A DNA stretch of 64,000 bases from Pontibacter mucosus (GTDB lineage Bacteria > Bacteroidota > Bacteroidia > Cytophagales > Hymenobacteraceae): assembly GCF_003054055.1 (NCBI RefSeq), contig NZ_QBKI01000005.1, positions 124,001-188,000 on the forward strand. The letters run 5' to 3'. Both the position numbers and the translations under genes were made by a program. Numbering within the stretch: position 1 is the first letter of the stretch; the number at the start of each line of letters is the position of its first letter. Of this stretch, positions 8,828-19,248 are shown in pieces. The notes beneath the pieces were generated by a model. It saw nothing but the letters and a program-made list of their open reading frames with translations, was not told where the DNA came from and ran no database searches.

Positions 8828-10879
8828 TTACCAGATTCTGATTCTTTCTTCTGGTGCTTTGTACAGCTTGTCGCCTGGCTGCACGTCAAACGCCTCGTAC
8901 CAGGCATCCATGTTCACCAGCGGTCCGATAGTTCTGTACTGGCCTGGCGAGTGCGGATCGGTTACAATCTGCTGGGCAGCGGCCTCTGGCAGGATGTTAC
9001 CTCTCCATACTTGTGCCCACGACAGGAAGAAACGCTGATCCGGCGTAAAGCCATCAATCAGTTCGTTAGACTGTCCTTGCTTGGTCATTTTGAAGGCCTC
9101 GTAAGCACCAGCCAAACCACCCAGGTCACCGATGTTCTCGCCCAGTGTCAGCTGTCCGTTTACGTGGATAGAGTCCAGCACCGTGTAGCCGTCGTACTGC
9201 TCTTTCAGCAACTTGGCCTTCGCTTTGAACTTAGCCAGGTCTTCTTCCTGCCACCAGTTGCGCAGCGTACCGTCTTTGTCGTACTGGCTACCGGAGTCGT
9301 CGAAACCGTGGGAGATTTCGTGACCGATTACCGCACCGATACCGCCGTAGTTCACCGCGTCATCCGCGTTCGGGTCGAAGAACGGGAACTGCAGGATACC
9401 GGCCGGGAACACGATTTCGTTCATCACCGGGCTGTAGTAAGCATTCACGGTCGGAGGCGTCATGCCCCAACGCTCTCTGTCAACCGGCTTGCCCAGTTGG
9501 TTCACCATTTTGTTGTAGCCCCACTCGCCGGAGTTACGCACGTTGGCAAAGAATGCATCGCGCTTGATCTCCAGGCCGTCGTAAGTTTCCCACTTGTCAG
9601 GGTAACCTACTTTCGGACGGAAAGCGTGTAGTTTTGCCAGTGCTTTTTCCTTCGTGGCAGGGCTCATCCACTCAAGCTTGTTGATGCGGATCTCGTAAGC
9701 CTTGATCAGGTTGGCGATCATCTCGTTCATTCTGGCCTTCGCCTCTGGCTTAAAGTGCTTCTCCACATACAGTTGGCCCAGCAACTCACCGATGGTGCGG
9801 TCTGTCAGCTGAGACATGCGCTGCCAACGTGGCGTCTGTACTTTCTGGCCGGTCAGGGCCTGCGTATAGGTAAAGTTGGCGTCTGCAAACGGTGTGCTCA
9901 GGTATGGCGCAGAAGACTTCAGGATGTTCCACTGCAGGTAGGTTTGCCAGTCAGCGATTGGTGTTGAAGTAAGCAGGTCGTTCAGCTCTGTGAAGAACTT
10001 CGGGTTGTTCACCAGGATGGTGTCCTCGCCGGTTACCTTCATTTTGGCCATCAGCGGCTGCCAGTCTATGTTAGACGTGGTTTTGCTGAAATCGGCAACG
10101 GCAAATTTGTTGTAGGTTTTGTACGGGTCACGCATCTCCACGCGGGCCATTTGCGCCTCGGCCATCTTCTTCTCCAGGTTGAAGATAGTTTCGGCATGCT
10201 GCTTGGCTTTAGCCTCCGGCGTACCTGTCAGCGTGAACAGCTGCGTGATGTAGGTTTTGTAAGCTTCCTGAATTTTCTGGTTACGGGCATCATTCTTCAG
10301 GTAGTAGTCGCGGTCTGGCAAGGTGGTACCGCCCTGGCTGAACTGCGGAATCATTGTGTTCGGGTCCTTGCGGTCCTGGCCCACGTAGAAGCCGAACATC
10401 GGAGAACCTACGCCGGACGTACGCTGGTAAGCCACCTCGTTCAGAACGCCCTGCAGGTTCTTCACCTTGCCGGCTCTTTTCAGGTCTTTTTTGATAGGCT
10501 TGTAGCCCAGCTTGTCAATAGCGGCGCTATCCATGGCAGAGGCGTAGAAATCGCCCACGCGCTTGTTTACAGAGCCAGCTGCGGCGTTTTTGTCGGCAGC
10601 GGCCTCATCCAGAATGTCTTTTACGGCCTGGATGTTGAAATCGCGCAGCAGGTTAAAGCTGCCCCAGCGGGTTTCTTTGGCTGGCACCGGGTTGCTTCTT
10701 ACCCAGGCGCCACTTGCGTAGTTGTAAAAATCGTCGCCCGGCTTTACGGACAAGTCCATGTTGGCCTTATCGATAAAGGGCCCTTTGGGTGATGCGCTTT
10801 GCTGCGCGGATGCTTCTGCGCCATACAGCACGGCAGCACCGAATAGCAGTAATTTCAGGTGATTTTTCCAGTTCGACAT
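8828..10879 (-). CDS. M13 family zinc metallopeptidase (neprilysin/PepO-like)
   Basis: Exported zinc endopeptidase of 683 residues, the usual full length for the family. A signal peptide (LKLLLFGAAVLYG, cleavage near ASAQQ) directs it to the periplasm or surface. The conserved NAYYSP substrate-binding motif comes before the zinc site VIGHEISHGFDD (HExxH near residue 521) and the third ligand motif ENIGDLGG (ExxxD). The C-terminal signature RTIGPLVNMDAWYEAFDV and the final W are intact. M13 enzymes cut short peptides, and the physiological substrate here is unknown. It is a single gene with its own terminator. Confidence 0.95.
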   Translation of the reverse strand: MSNWKNHLKLLLFGAAVLYGAEASAQQSASPKGPFIDKANMDLSVKPGDDFYNYASGAWVRSNPVPAKETRWGSFNLLRDFNIQAVKDILDEAAADKNAAAGSVNKRVGDFYASAMDSAAIDKLGYKPIKKDLKRAGKVKNLQGVLNEVAYQRTSGVGSPMFGFYVGQDRKDPNTMIPQFSQGGTTLPDRDYYLKNDARNQKIQEAYKTYITQLFTLTGTPEAKAKQHAETIFNLEKKMAEAQMARVEMRDPYKTYNKFAVADFSKTTSNIDWQPLMAKMKVTGEDTILVNNPKFFTELNDLLTSTPIADWQTYLQWNILKSSAPYLSTPFADANFTYTQALTGQKVQTPRWQRMSQLTDRTIGELLGQLYVEKHFKPEAKARMNEMIANLIKAYEIRINKLEWMSPATKEKALAKLHAFRPKVGYPDKWETYDGLEIKRDAFFANVRNSGEWGYNKMVNQLGKPVDRERWGMTPPTVNAYYSPVMNEIVFPAGILQFPFFDPNADDAVNYGGIGAVIGHEISHGFDDSGSQYDKDGTLRNWWQEEDLAKFKAKAKLLKEQYDGYTVLDSIHVNGQLTLGENIGDLGGLAGAYEAFKMTKQGQSNELIDGFTPDQRFFLSWAQVWRGNILPEAAAQQIVTDPHSPGQYRTIGPLVNMDAWYEAFDVQPGDKLYKAPEERIRIW

Positions 10880-11226
10880 GTTTAAATCGACTTTGTTTTA
10901 GGTTGTAAAGTATAGACTAATGCCGGAGCGCTACACGAGGTAACTTCCCCGGCCCAAAAATAGCACTTAAATATAAAAACAGCCGTACGGCAGCGTATTT
11001 TAGCGGCTTTTATTCACCTTTAACAAGAAAGGCTCCTATAAAATTCATACTTACAAGTATAGAGATACTTAGATTGCCATACCGCAAGTATAAACCGCCG
11101 TGCTCTTAGAGTGGACTTGAAGTATAAAGTTTAATCAGGAAGTATAAATCCTTAATGCTGTTCAAGCGAATATGGAATGGAGGCAAGTATGAGCTGGAAA
11201 ATGCCTGTGGCAAGTATAAAAACCCT

Positions 11227-11601
11227 TTACAGCTGATCCACTTTGGGCTTGAGGAAGACTTTGAAATACGCCCAATAGTTGCCAACCAGAACGCCGTACA
11301 GCAGCAGGTTGACCAGGGCAATTGGCCAGTTGCGGTGATCAATGAGCAGATGGAAGAGCGCGATGTTGACCACCACCGGACCTAAAAGCACCAGGGCAGC
11401 CAGCACAAACCTGTTGAGCAAAAGCAGCAATCCGGCGGTAACCTCAATGGCCTTTACAAAGAAAATCAGTCCGCTTGATACCAGCAAGGCCATGAAGGGA
11501 TGGTACTCCGGCACCGGGATAAACGTATAAAACCCGTTCAGGCCAAACACCAGGAAGATTAGCCCCAGCAGGATTCTGGCAATGTGTACAGCAGTTTTCA
11601 T
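11227..11601 (-). CDS. DoxX-like small membrane protein
   Basis: A 124-residue protein with four hydrophobic segments, roughly residues 5-25, 37-62, 66-88 and 94-115, in the arrangement of DoxX-family proteins. The N-terminal segment ILLGLIFLVFGLNGF is typical of the family. DoxX members are often linked to redox or thiosulfate metabolism, but no specific role can be assigned here. The next gene upstream is a rhodanese-type protein on the same strand, about 165 bases away, which fits a loose link to sulfur chemistry. Confidence 0.75.
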   Translation of the reverse strand: MKTAVHIARILLGLIFLVFGLNGFYTFIPVPEYHPFMALLVSSGLIFFVKAIEVTAGLLLLLNRFVLAALVLLGPVVVNIALFHLLIDHRNWPIALVNLLLYGVLVGNYWAYFKVFLKPKVDQL

Positions 11602-11767
11602 GGGCAGCGGGATAAGGCTTTAAGCTTTGCAGCAATGTTCCTGGTAGCTTGCCAACCGCACGAACCATCATCCAACTACCTGGAGTATAGGCCCAAAGAT
11701 ATGTATGGCCTGCGTCAACACCAAATTAACGAGGCTTGCTTTACACATACTTTACAATGAGAAAGGT

Positions 11768-12163
11768 TTACTCCTCGTGCGGCTCTACGCTTTTGCCGCA
11801 TTCTCTCCAGGCTTTGAAGCCCCCATCGAGGTGCGCCACGTTGCGGTAGCCCATTTTGTTTAAAGTAGCTGTGGCCAATGCGGAGCGGCCGCCGGAGGCG
11901 CAGTGCAGAATCAGCCGGCTGTTTTTATCAAATTCCGGTTTGTGGTAAGGCTGCGCAGGATCGGCATAGAACTCCAGCATGCCGCGCGGCGCGTGCACCG
12001 AGCCTGCGATTTTGCCGTGCTGCTTTAGTTCCTCACTTTCCCGGATATCAATCAATGTTGCATCCCCTTTGGCGAGTTCTGCTTCTACCTGGTCGGGAGA
12101 AAGGTTCTCCACCTGCTGCTTTGCTTCGGCTACCATGTCGGTAGCGGATTTTCCCTCCTTCAT
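11768..12163 (-). CDS. Single-domain rhodanese-like protein
   Basis: A 131-residue cytoplasmic protein consisting of one rhodanese domain. The fold signature TLIDIRESEEL lies near residue 36, the active-site loop is LHCASGGRSA with the catalytic cysteine near residue 86, and GGFKAW ends the domain. Such proteins carry sulfur as a persulfide, accepting it from thiosulfate or protein donors. The six-residue active-site loop after Cys fits a sulfurtransferase rather than a Cdc25-type phosphatase. Confidence 0.88.
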   Translation of the reverse strand: MKEGKSATDMVAEAKQQVENLSPDQVEAELAKGDATLIDIRESEELKQHGKIAGSVHAPRGMLEFYADPAQPYHKPEFDKNSRLILHCASGGRSALATATLNKMGYRNVAHLDGGFKAWRECGKSVEPHEE

Positions 12164-12318
12164 CGTTACTATAAAATTTTAAAGTATAAATTATACTAGT
12201 ATAGCGGGGGGAGCTTCGAATTGTTGCTCGAAGTAAGGTTGCTAAGTATAACAACTGCAAAACTTTAGCGGGGTCTGCTTTTCTTTTAGTGGTAAGCTGA
12301 TGGCGGAAAGCGGCGGGT

Positions 12319-12561
12319 TTATACTCCCTTTAATACACTTAACACCTGAAGTAACATTAGAACAACAAAAAGGATGGATACGGCTTTAATTGCTTTTTTT
12401 AAACCAGCTCCATGAGTCGTCTGCCATTGCAGATATTTTTCTCTTTTATCACCCTCCTGAACATTGACTTTCCCGTCTGCATACCGGTAAAAGAACCCTG
12501 CAGTAAGTGAGAATACAATTACTCCTAAAGTTGAGAAGAGAAGTAATGTTTGATTGTCCAT
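12319..12561 (-). CDS. Small two-helix membrane protein, unknown function
   Basis: From the ATG at 12561 (MDNQTLLLF) it is 80 residues; a longer frame starting at 12624 runs back through the repeat element and is not believed. It has two hydrophobic stretches (about residues 5-24 and 59-77) around a charged loop KVNVQEGDKREKY. I do not recognise a family. Base composition is much richer in A+T than the flanking genes, and no AAGTATA word occurs in it. It lies directly downstream of the repeat element at 12590-12657. Confidence 0.6.
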   Translation of the reverse strand: MDNQTLLLFSTLGVIVFSLTAGFFYRYADGKVNVQEGDKREKYLQWQTTHGAGLKKAIKAVSILFVVLMLLQVLSVLKGV

Positions 12562-12589
12562 TTTATTTAGAATTGTGTCCTTTAAATTT

Positions 12590-12657
12590 CCCACAACGTC
12601 TCGTGCATAGTGTGGGCAAGGCATAGCCGCAGCCTAAACTATGAACCTTGTTGGCAG
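12590..12657. repeat. Cassette-boundary element 1 (attC-like shape)
   Basis: A 68-base imperfect inverted repeat running from CCCACAACG to GTTGGCAG, with internal GCATAGT/ACTATG arms. A related element with the same outer words lies in the opposite orientation at 13166-13236, so GTTGGCAG and CTGCCAAC bracket the gene between them. Confidence 0.5.
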
Positions 12658-12660
12658 TTG

Positions 12661-13149
12661 TTATTTTTTTCTAAAGGTCTGCTGCCTTCCTTTACATTCT
12701 ATCAAGCTTGTCAATTGCCCAGCGCTTACAAATTCATATTCCTTCTCTTGCAGCTCGGGCAGAATTCTTATTAGTTGTAGATAATCCTTTGATGAAGTGT
12801 GAGTCAAGACTACATTATGATTTTCTCCAACTTTTAAATCGCTCTTAAGGTCATTTCTAATCAAAAGCTTAGTATGATTCAGTATTTCATTTCTTGCAAA
12901 TACTGATGAGTCAGCCTGATACTTCACTTTTATAATTACTACTTCGCTCAGCTCGCATTCATTTTGACTTCTCCTTTCTCCGACTGAACAGTCACACAAT
13001 CCAGCTTGGCTTTTCTCCTTTACTTCTAAATCGACTACATATAATTCAGTCAAGCTCAGTTTTTCCTGCACTTTTGGCTTTTCAACTTGAAGAAAACCAT
13101 TTATATGAGAAATAAAAACTAACCCGATAATGAAGTTTATGAGGTTCAT
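12661..13149 (-). CDS. Exported orphan protein, unknown function
   Basis: A 162-residue protein with an N-terminal hydrophobic segment (LINFIIGLVFI) that could be a signal peptide. The rest is soluble and mostly charged, with a CDCSVGERRSQNEC cysteine cluster near residues 52-65. I recognise no domain. The gene is AT-rich, with codon choice unlike its neighbours (for example many AAA, ATT and TTA codons). It is bracketed by two inverted copies of a ~70-base element, the pattern expected of a recently acquired single-gene module. Confidence 0.65.
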   Translation of the reverse strand: MNLINFIIGLVFISHINGFLQVEKPKVQEKLSLTELYVVDLEVKEKSQAGLCDCSVGERRSQNECELSEVVIIKVKYQADSSVFARNEILNHTKLLIRNDLKSDLKVGENHNVVLTHTSSKDYLQLIRILPELQEKEYEFVSAGQLTSLIECKGRQQTFRKK

Positions 13150-13165
13150 TCTTTATTATTTATAC

Positions 13166-13236
13166 CTGCCAACTACTGTATATAAGACAACCTACGCTTA
13201 TCTGCACTATGTGCTTAGTTACAAACGCACAACACC
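13166..13236. repeat. Cassette-boundary element 2 (inverse of element 1)
   Basis: A 71-base element starting CTGCCAAC and ending GCACAACACC, containing GCACTATGTGC. Outer words and length match the reverse complement of the element at 12590-12657. Confidence 0.5.
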
Positions 13237-13262
13237 TACTCAATATAGCATTTACTAAATAA

Positions 13263-13303
13263 AAAAGCGGCGGCCATACTTTAAAAGTATAGCCGCCGCT
13301 TTT
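13263..13303. terminator. gyrB terminator
   Basis: Stem AAAAGCGGCGGC / GCCGCCGCTTTT. Its upper part is an inverted pair ATACTTT / AAAGTAT, so the window's repeated word forms part of the hairpin. Confidence 0.85.
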
Positions 13304-13325
13304 GATTATTGCTAAAGCCTGAGCC

Positions 13326-15650
<2,325 letters not shown>

Positions 15651-16298
15651 TTAGTTGGAGGTCAGCCGGGCCCTCACTTTCACCCGCGAGGCCATCTTTC
15701 GGTTAAACTCATAGTATTCCGGACCATACGGCTGCATGTTGTCCATCTCCTCGATGCCCACAATCTCATACTTGCCCTCTCCCCCGCTCAGGAAATTGAG
15801 CTTGGCTTTGGCGTTGTCCAGCGCTTTCTGCATCAGCTCCTGCTGCAGCTTCTGCTTTTCCGCAGGCTCCACAAAAGTGCCCGACACATTCAGGTTGAAA
15901 GGGAAACCATTATCCAGCACGCTTTGGATGATGCGGCCGTAGGTGGCGCTGTCCGGCACCACGATGTTGTAGGTCATGCTGGTCTGGAACATGGACGGCT
16001 TTATTTTTTCCTTTGCCATCTGCTCGGGCATGTAGTTGAAGTAGGTGTTGTCGTTGGTGAGCATCATGCTGGGCACCTCCTCGCGCAGCGAATCGGCCCA
16101 GTGGATAAACTCCTGGCGCATGTTCATGGGGCCGTTGTAGGTCAGGCTCAGCCGGTAGCCTGCTTCGGGCATGGGCTGTTCATACTCCCCGATTACCTGC
16201 AGGTAATCCTCTTCCGGGTTGGCGGTTCGGGTCTGGCAGCCGCTCAGGGTAGCTGCTCCTAACAGCGCGGCCAATACCCAGGCATTCATCTTTTTCAT
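15651..16298 (-). CDS. SIMPL (DUF541)-like lipoprotein
   Basis: A 215-residue lipoprotein: the signal sequence ends in the lipobox LSGC (Cys21). The mature part begins with a strand like VIGEYEQPM and includes YRLSLTYNG and a helix rich in Ala/Lys (QKALDNAKAKLNFL), the pattern of SIMPL/DUF541 proteins. A second SIMPL-type gene at 41797 lacks the lipid anchor. SIMPL proteins have no agreed enzymatic role; some form oligomeric envelope rings. The family call is moderate, based on pattern. Confidence 0.6.
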   Translation of the reverse strand: MKKMNAWVLAALLGAATLSGCQTRTANPEEDYLQVIGEYEQPMPEAGYRLSLTYNGPMNMRQEFIHWADSLREEVPSMMLTNDNTYFNYMPEQMAKEKIKPSMFQTSMTYNIVVPDSATYGRIIQSVLDNGFPFNLNVSGTFVEPAEKQKLQQELMQKALDNAKAKLNFLSGGEGKYEIVGIEEMDNMQPYGPEYYEFNRKMASRVKVRARLTSN

Positions 16299-16446
16299 AG
16301 TGTTGTATAATAGTAGATGGATATATAGAATGCCGCTAACGAAAAGTGTGCCGTACCGGAACTATAGCCTGTGTTCCGGCCAAATATTTTTTTAAAACCT
16401 ATACTTTGAAAAGGGTAAAATGCACAGATTTGCAAGAAAAAGAAGT

Positions 16447-16776
16447 ATGAAAACGGTCCTGCTGCTACTCATCTCCAACATCTTCATGACTTTTGCCTGG
16501 TACGGCCACCTGCGCTTTAAGGAAACCGCCCTCTGGAAAGTGATCATGATAAGCTGGCTCATCGCCTTCTTCGAATACTGCTTTCAGGTGCCGGCCAACC
16601 GCATCGGGCACGGGCAGTTCACGGCTTTTCAGCTTAAAACCATACAGGAGGTGATCACGCTGGTGGTGTTCATCGCCTTCTCGGTGCTGTACCTGCGCGA
16701 GGAGGTGAAGTGGAACTACATCGTGGGTTTTATACTTATACTTGCCGCAGTCTTCTTCGTGTTTAAAAAGTGGTAA
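16447..16776 (+). CDS. DUF486 (DMT-like) membrane protein
   Basis: From the ATG at 16447 it is 109 residues, the usual DUF486 length; an upstream ATG at 16420 would add nine basic residues. Four membrane segments are visible (about 2-22, 27-47, 66-86 and 90-107). Conserved words include TFAWYGHLRF, FFEYCFQVPANRIG and QLKTIQEVITL. DUF486 is related to small drug/metabolite transporters but its substrate is unknown. In the last segment the codon pair ATA CTT occurs twice in a row (Ile-Leu-Ile-Leu), which is the window's repeated word in frame. Confidence 0.85.
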   Translation: MKTVLLLLISNIFMTFAWYGHLRFKETALWKVIMISWLIAFFEYCFQVPANRIGHGQFTAFQLKTIQEVITLVVFIAFSVLYLREEVKWNYIVGFILILAAVFFVFKKW

Positions 16777-16856
16777 CACTCTGTTACCTAAACTCTTCCA
16801 TGATGTCTTCGTTCTTTACAAAGAGTGTATGTTCTATCTAAAACTGAAGACAAACT

Positions 16857-17282
16857 ATGGCGATGAATTTTGAGAATTATGTAAAGGAAAGTAAGACATG
16901 GCTGCACGAGCTGTGTACTTACCTGGGTATTGATGACGAGATGAAGGCGGCCCGAATTTTCCGGTCCGTGCTGCACGCCATCCGCGACCGCATACAGCCT
17001 GGTGAGGCCATTCACCTGGGGGCGCAGCTCCCCATTATCTGGAAGGGCATCTACTTCGATGGTTTCTCGCTGCACGATCCGGTGCGCATCCGCCACGAAG
17101 ATGAGTGGCTGGAGTATATCCGTAGCAAGGACTCCGGTGCCGACCAGGCTGATTTCCCGACGCTGGACCATGCCTATTATGCCTACCACGACGTGATGAG
17201 CTTCCTGCGCGACCACATCTCCGAGGGCCAGTACCGCCAGGTTTCGCAGGCGCTGCACTCCGAGATCACCGTACCAGCCTAG
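16857..17282 (+). CDS. DUF2267 family protein
   Basis: Soluble acidic protein of 141 residues with the DUF2267 pattern: an N-terminal helix with Trp (SKTWLHELCTYLG), RIFRSVLHAIRDRI, then LGAQLPIIWKGIYFDGF near residue 60. No function is established for the family; members are often found among stress-related genes. An ATG two codons later is an equally possible start. It has its own terminator at 17327-17354. Confidence 0.88.
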   Translation: MAMNFENYVKESKTWLHELCTYLGIDDEMKAARIFRSVLHAIRDRIQPGEAIHLGAQLPIIWKGIYFDGFSLHDPVRIRHEDEWLEYIRSKDSGADQADFPTLDHAYYAYHDVMSFLRDHISEGQYRQVSQALHSEITVPA

Positions 17283-17326
17283 GCTTTTTATACTTCCCCA
17301 GGCTCATTTATACTTTGTAACCACTT

Positions 17327-17354
17327 ATGCCCGGTTATGGCCGGGCATTTTTTA
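17327..17354 (+). terminator. Terminator of the DUF2267 gene
   Basis: Stem ATGCCCGG / CCGGGCAT with a 6-base loop, followed by TTTTTAT. Confidence 0.85.
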
Positions 17355-17357
17355 TGC

Positions 17358-17388
17358 TTGCAGTTGCCGGCCTTTGCCCCTACCTTTG
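17358..17388 (+). promoter_or_regulatory. Bacteroidota promoter for the SCO/cytochrome c operon
   Basis: TTG at 17358-17360, a 20-base spacer, then TACCTTTG at 17381-17388, a full match to TAnnTTTG at near-usual spacing. It follows the previous gene's terminator directly. Confidence 0.7.
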
Positions 17389-17392
17389 TAGT

Positions 17393-17587
17393 ATGTGGCG
17401 TAGCTATGTTATAAGCCTCAGCTTTACGGTAGTATACCTGCTGACTATGTTCCGTGATTTTGCACAGGCCGTGCAGTGCCTGCCACGCCGGCCGCTGTGC
17501 CTGAGCCCGGCATCAGCCTGGTTTTACCTTCCGCTCCCCTTCAGCCGCAGTGCCGTGCCTGTTCCATACGTTGGAAAAAGCCTATGA
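17393..17587 (+). CDS. Possible small membrane ORF at the operon head
   Basis: A 64-residue frame starting four bases after the -7 box, so it could only be read as a leaderless message. It begins with a hydrophobic segment (SYVISLSFTVVYLL) but continues into proline-rich sequence that looks non-coding. It may be a real short protein, a decayed gene, or chance. The position recalls the small gene at 24305-24676, which also starts just after a TACCTTTG box. Confidence 0.25.
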   Translation: MWRSYVISLSFTVVYLLTMFRDFAQAVQCLPRRPLCLSPASAWFYLPLPFSRSAVPVPYVGKSL

Positions 17588-17661
17588 GCAGCAAACTTTT
17601 CCCCTTTCAAATCATTTTAAGGACATATGGCAATGGCCATACGTTGAAAGATAAGTTTACC

Positions 17662-18096
17662 ATGAAGAAATATTTGATACTGCTTGCCCTGCCCCTGGTG
17701 CTGTTCTCGGCCTGCCAGGGAGGCTCCTCCCCGGAAACGGAGAAAACAGAGCTGGAGGCAAAGGTGCTGCACATCCACGACGAGGCCATGGCCCGCATGG
17801 GGGAAATCCTGAAGCTGCGGCGCTCGCTGCGCTCCGTGCGCGACACCCTGCAGGCGCAGCAGGCAGACACGGCCTCGCTGCGTGTGCTGGAGCAGGAGAT
17901 CAGTGGCCTGGAGCAGGCAGATGAGGCCATGCGGCAGTGGATGCGCGCGTATAGCTCCCCGGATACCCTGCAACATGAGCAGGCCATGCAGTATCTGCAA
18001 ACCGAATTGAAGAAGATAGAACGAGTACAGACGATCATGGACAGCACGATTTCCGCTGCCCAGGAAACCGCAAAGAAGTATGAGCAAGAGAAATAA
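17662..18096 (+). CDS. Coiled-coil lipoprotein of the SCO/cytochrome c operon
   Basis: The ATG at 17662 (MKKYLILLALPLVLFSAC) gives a 144-residue lipoprotein with lipobox FSAC (Cys18). An upstream in-frame start at 17476 would put 62 unrelated residues before the signal sequence and is rejected. The mature part is almost entirely helical and charged, with heptad-like spacing, and contains a Met/His-rich stretch HIHDEAMARMGEIL. No catalytic domain is recognised. Its last 17 bases overlap the SCO gene, so the two are surely co-transcribed. A role in cytochrome oxidase assembly is an inference from context only. Confidence 0.75.
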   Translation: MKKYLILLALPLVLFSACQGGSSPETEKTELEAKVLHIHDEAMARMGEILKLRRSLRSVRDTLQAQQADTASLRVLEQEISGLEQADEAMRQWMRAYSSPDTLQHEQAMQYLQTELKKIERVQTIMDSTISAAQETAKKYEQEK

Positions 18097-18763
18097 CATA
18101 AGCCTGAAAACCGGGCTGGCGGCTGGATTCCTCGCCCTGGCATCCACCGCCTTCTATGGCTGCGACTCCGGCAGCAAGTCTAAAACTCTTCCCATTTATG
18201 GCGAGCGTGAGCCGGTGGAACGCGTGGTGAACGGCGAAACGGTGATAGACACCATCTACCACCACATCCCCGATTTCGCGTTCGTGGACCAGGACAGCCA
18301 GCTGGTAACGCAGGAGACGGTGGCAGGCAAAGTATACGTGTCGGATTTCTTCTTCACGAGCTGCCCCACTATCTGCCCCAAAATGAAATCGCAGATGCTG
18401 CGCGTGTACGAGGCCTACAAGGATAACCCGAACGTGGTGCTGCTCTCCCACTCCATCGACCCGGAACACGACACGGTGGCCGTGCTGAAGGACTATGCCG
18501 ACAGGTTGGGAATTGAAACGTCCAAGTGGCACATGCTTACAGGTGATATGGACAGCATCTACAAAATTGCTGAGCAGTACCTGGCAGCAGCCCGAGTGGA
18601 TGAAGGCGCTGAGGGCGGCTTCTCCCACTCCGGCGACTTTTATCTGATTGACCAGCAGCGCCGCATCAGGGGCCATTACAACGGCACCCTGGAAGAAGAT
18701 GTGGACAGGCTGATAAAAGACATCCCGCTGCTACTAAGCCAGAAGGAACATGAGACAAAATAA
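18080..18763 (+). CDS. SCO1/SenC family copper chaperone
   Basis: Thioredoxin-fold protein of 227 residues that delivers copper to, or reduces thiols of, the CuA site of cytochrome c oxidase. The copper-binding CPTIC motif is at C95-C99, and the conserved distal His is in GFSHSGDFYLID near residue 175. An N-terminal signal with lipobox-like FYGC suggests anchoring to the membrane. The start overlaps the preceding lipoprotein by 17 bases and the end overlaps the cytochrome c gene by 14, showing a tight operon. The oxidase genes themselves are outside the window. Confidence 0.93.
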   Translation: MSKRNNISLKTGLAAGFLALASTAFYGCDSGSKSKTLPIYGEREPVERVVNGETVIDTIYHHIPDFAFVDQDSQLVTQETVAGKVYVSDFFFTSCPTICPKMKSQMLRVYEAYKDNPNVVLLSHSIDPEHDTVAVLKDYADRLGIETSKWHMLTGDMDSIYKIAEQYLAAARVDEGAEGGFSHSGDFYLIDQQRRIRGHYNGTLEEDVDRLIKDIPLLLSQKEHETK

Positions 18764-19160
18764 GCTGGTGATGGTGGCGATGGCAGGCTTCGCCCTGACC
18801 ACCCTTACCCAGTGCTTTACCAAGAAGAAGGACGAGGGAAAGCGCCTGTACGAGCAGCACTGCCAGAGTTGCCACATGGATGACGGCAGCGGCCTGAAAG
18901 GCCTGATCCCGCCTCTGGCCAACGCCGATTACCTGCAAACGCACCGCGACGCCTTGCCCTGCATCATCCGGCATGGCATGGATGGCTCCATTATCGTGAA
19001 TGGCGTGGAGTACAACAAGGAGATGCCGGGCGTTGACCTGCGAGCAGACCATATTACCAATCTGCTCAACTACATCCAGACCAACTTCGGCAACGACAAC
19101 CCGCGTTATACTTTGACGGAGGTGCAAGAACTGCTGGAAAGCTGCCCGCCTGAGCGGTAG
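18750..19160 (+). CDS. Small c-type cytochrome
   Basis: Class I cytochrome c of 136 residues with one heme site, C38-QS-C41-H42, and the distal Met expected in NKEMPGV near residue 93. The N-terminal hydrophobic segment ends in LTQC, a possible Bacteroidota lipobox, so the protein is probably membrane-anchored in the periplasm. It is translationally coupled to the SCO gene. The likely role is electron transfer to a terminal oxidase. Confidence 0.92.
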   Translation: MRQNKLVMVAMAGFALTTLTQCFTKKKDEGKRLYEQHCQSCHMDDGSGLKGLIPPLANADYLQTHRDALPCIIRHGMDGSIIVNGVEYNKEMPGVDLRADHITNLLNYIQTNFGNDNPRYTLTEVQELLESCPPER

Positions 19161-19173
19161 CTTATAGGAACTG

Positions 19174-19209
19174 AAAGAGGCCGGCTGTTGACACAGCCGG
19201 CCTCTTTTT
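19174..19209 (+). terminator. Terminator of the SCO/cytochrome operon
   Basis: Stem AAAGAGGCCGGCTG / CAGCCGGCCTCTTT, followed by a T-run. Confidence 0.88.
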
Positions 19210-19248
19210 TCTTTAGGCAGAATTATACTTTGCCAGCGCCCGGTCAGA

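Noticed and set aside
12562..12624. Longer N-terminus for the small membrane protein
   Set aside because: The added codons are read through the repeat element at 12590-12657, so the ATG at 12561 is preferred.
17327..17392. Start of an 86-codon frame at 17327
   Set aside because: The first codons lie in the terminator stem of the preceding gene and the promoter of the next operon.
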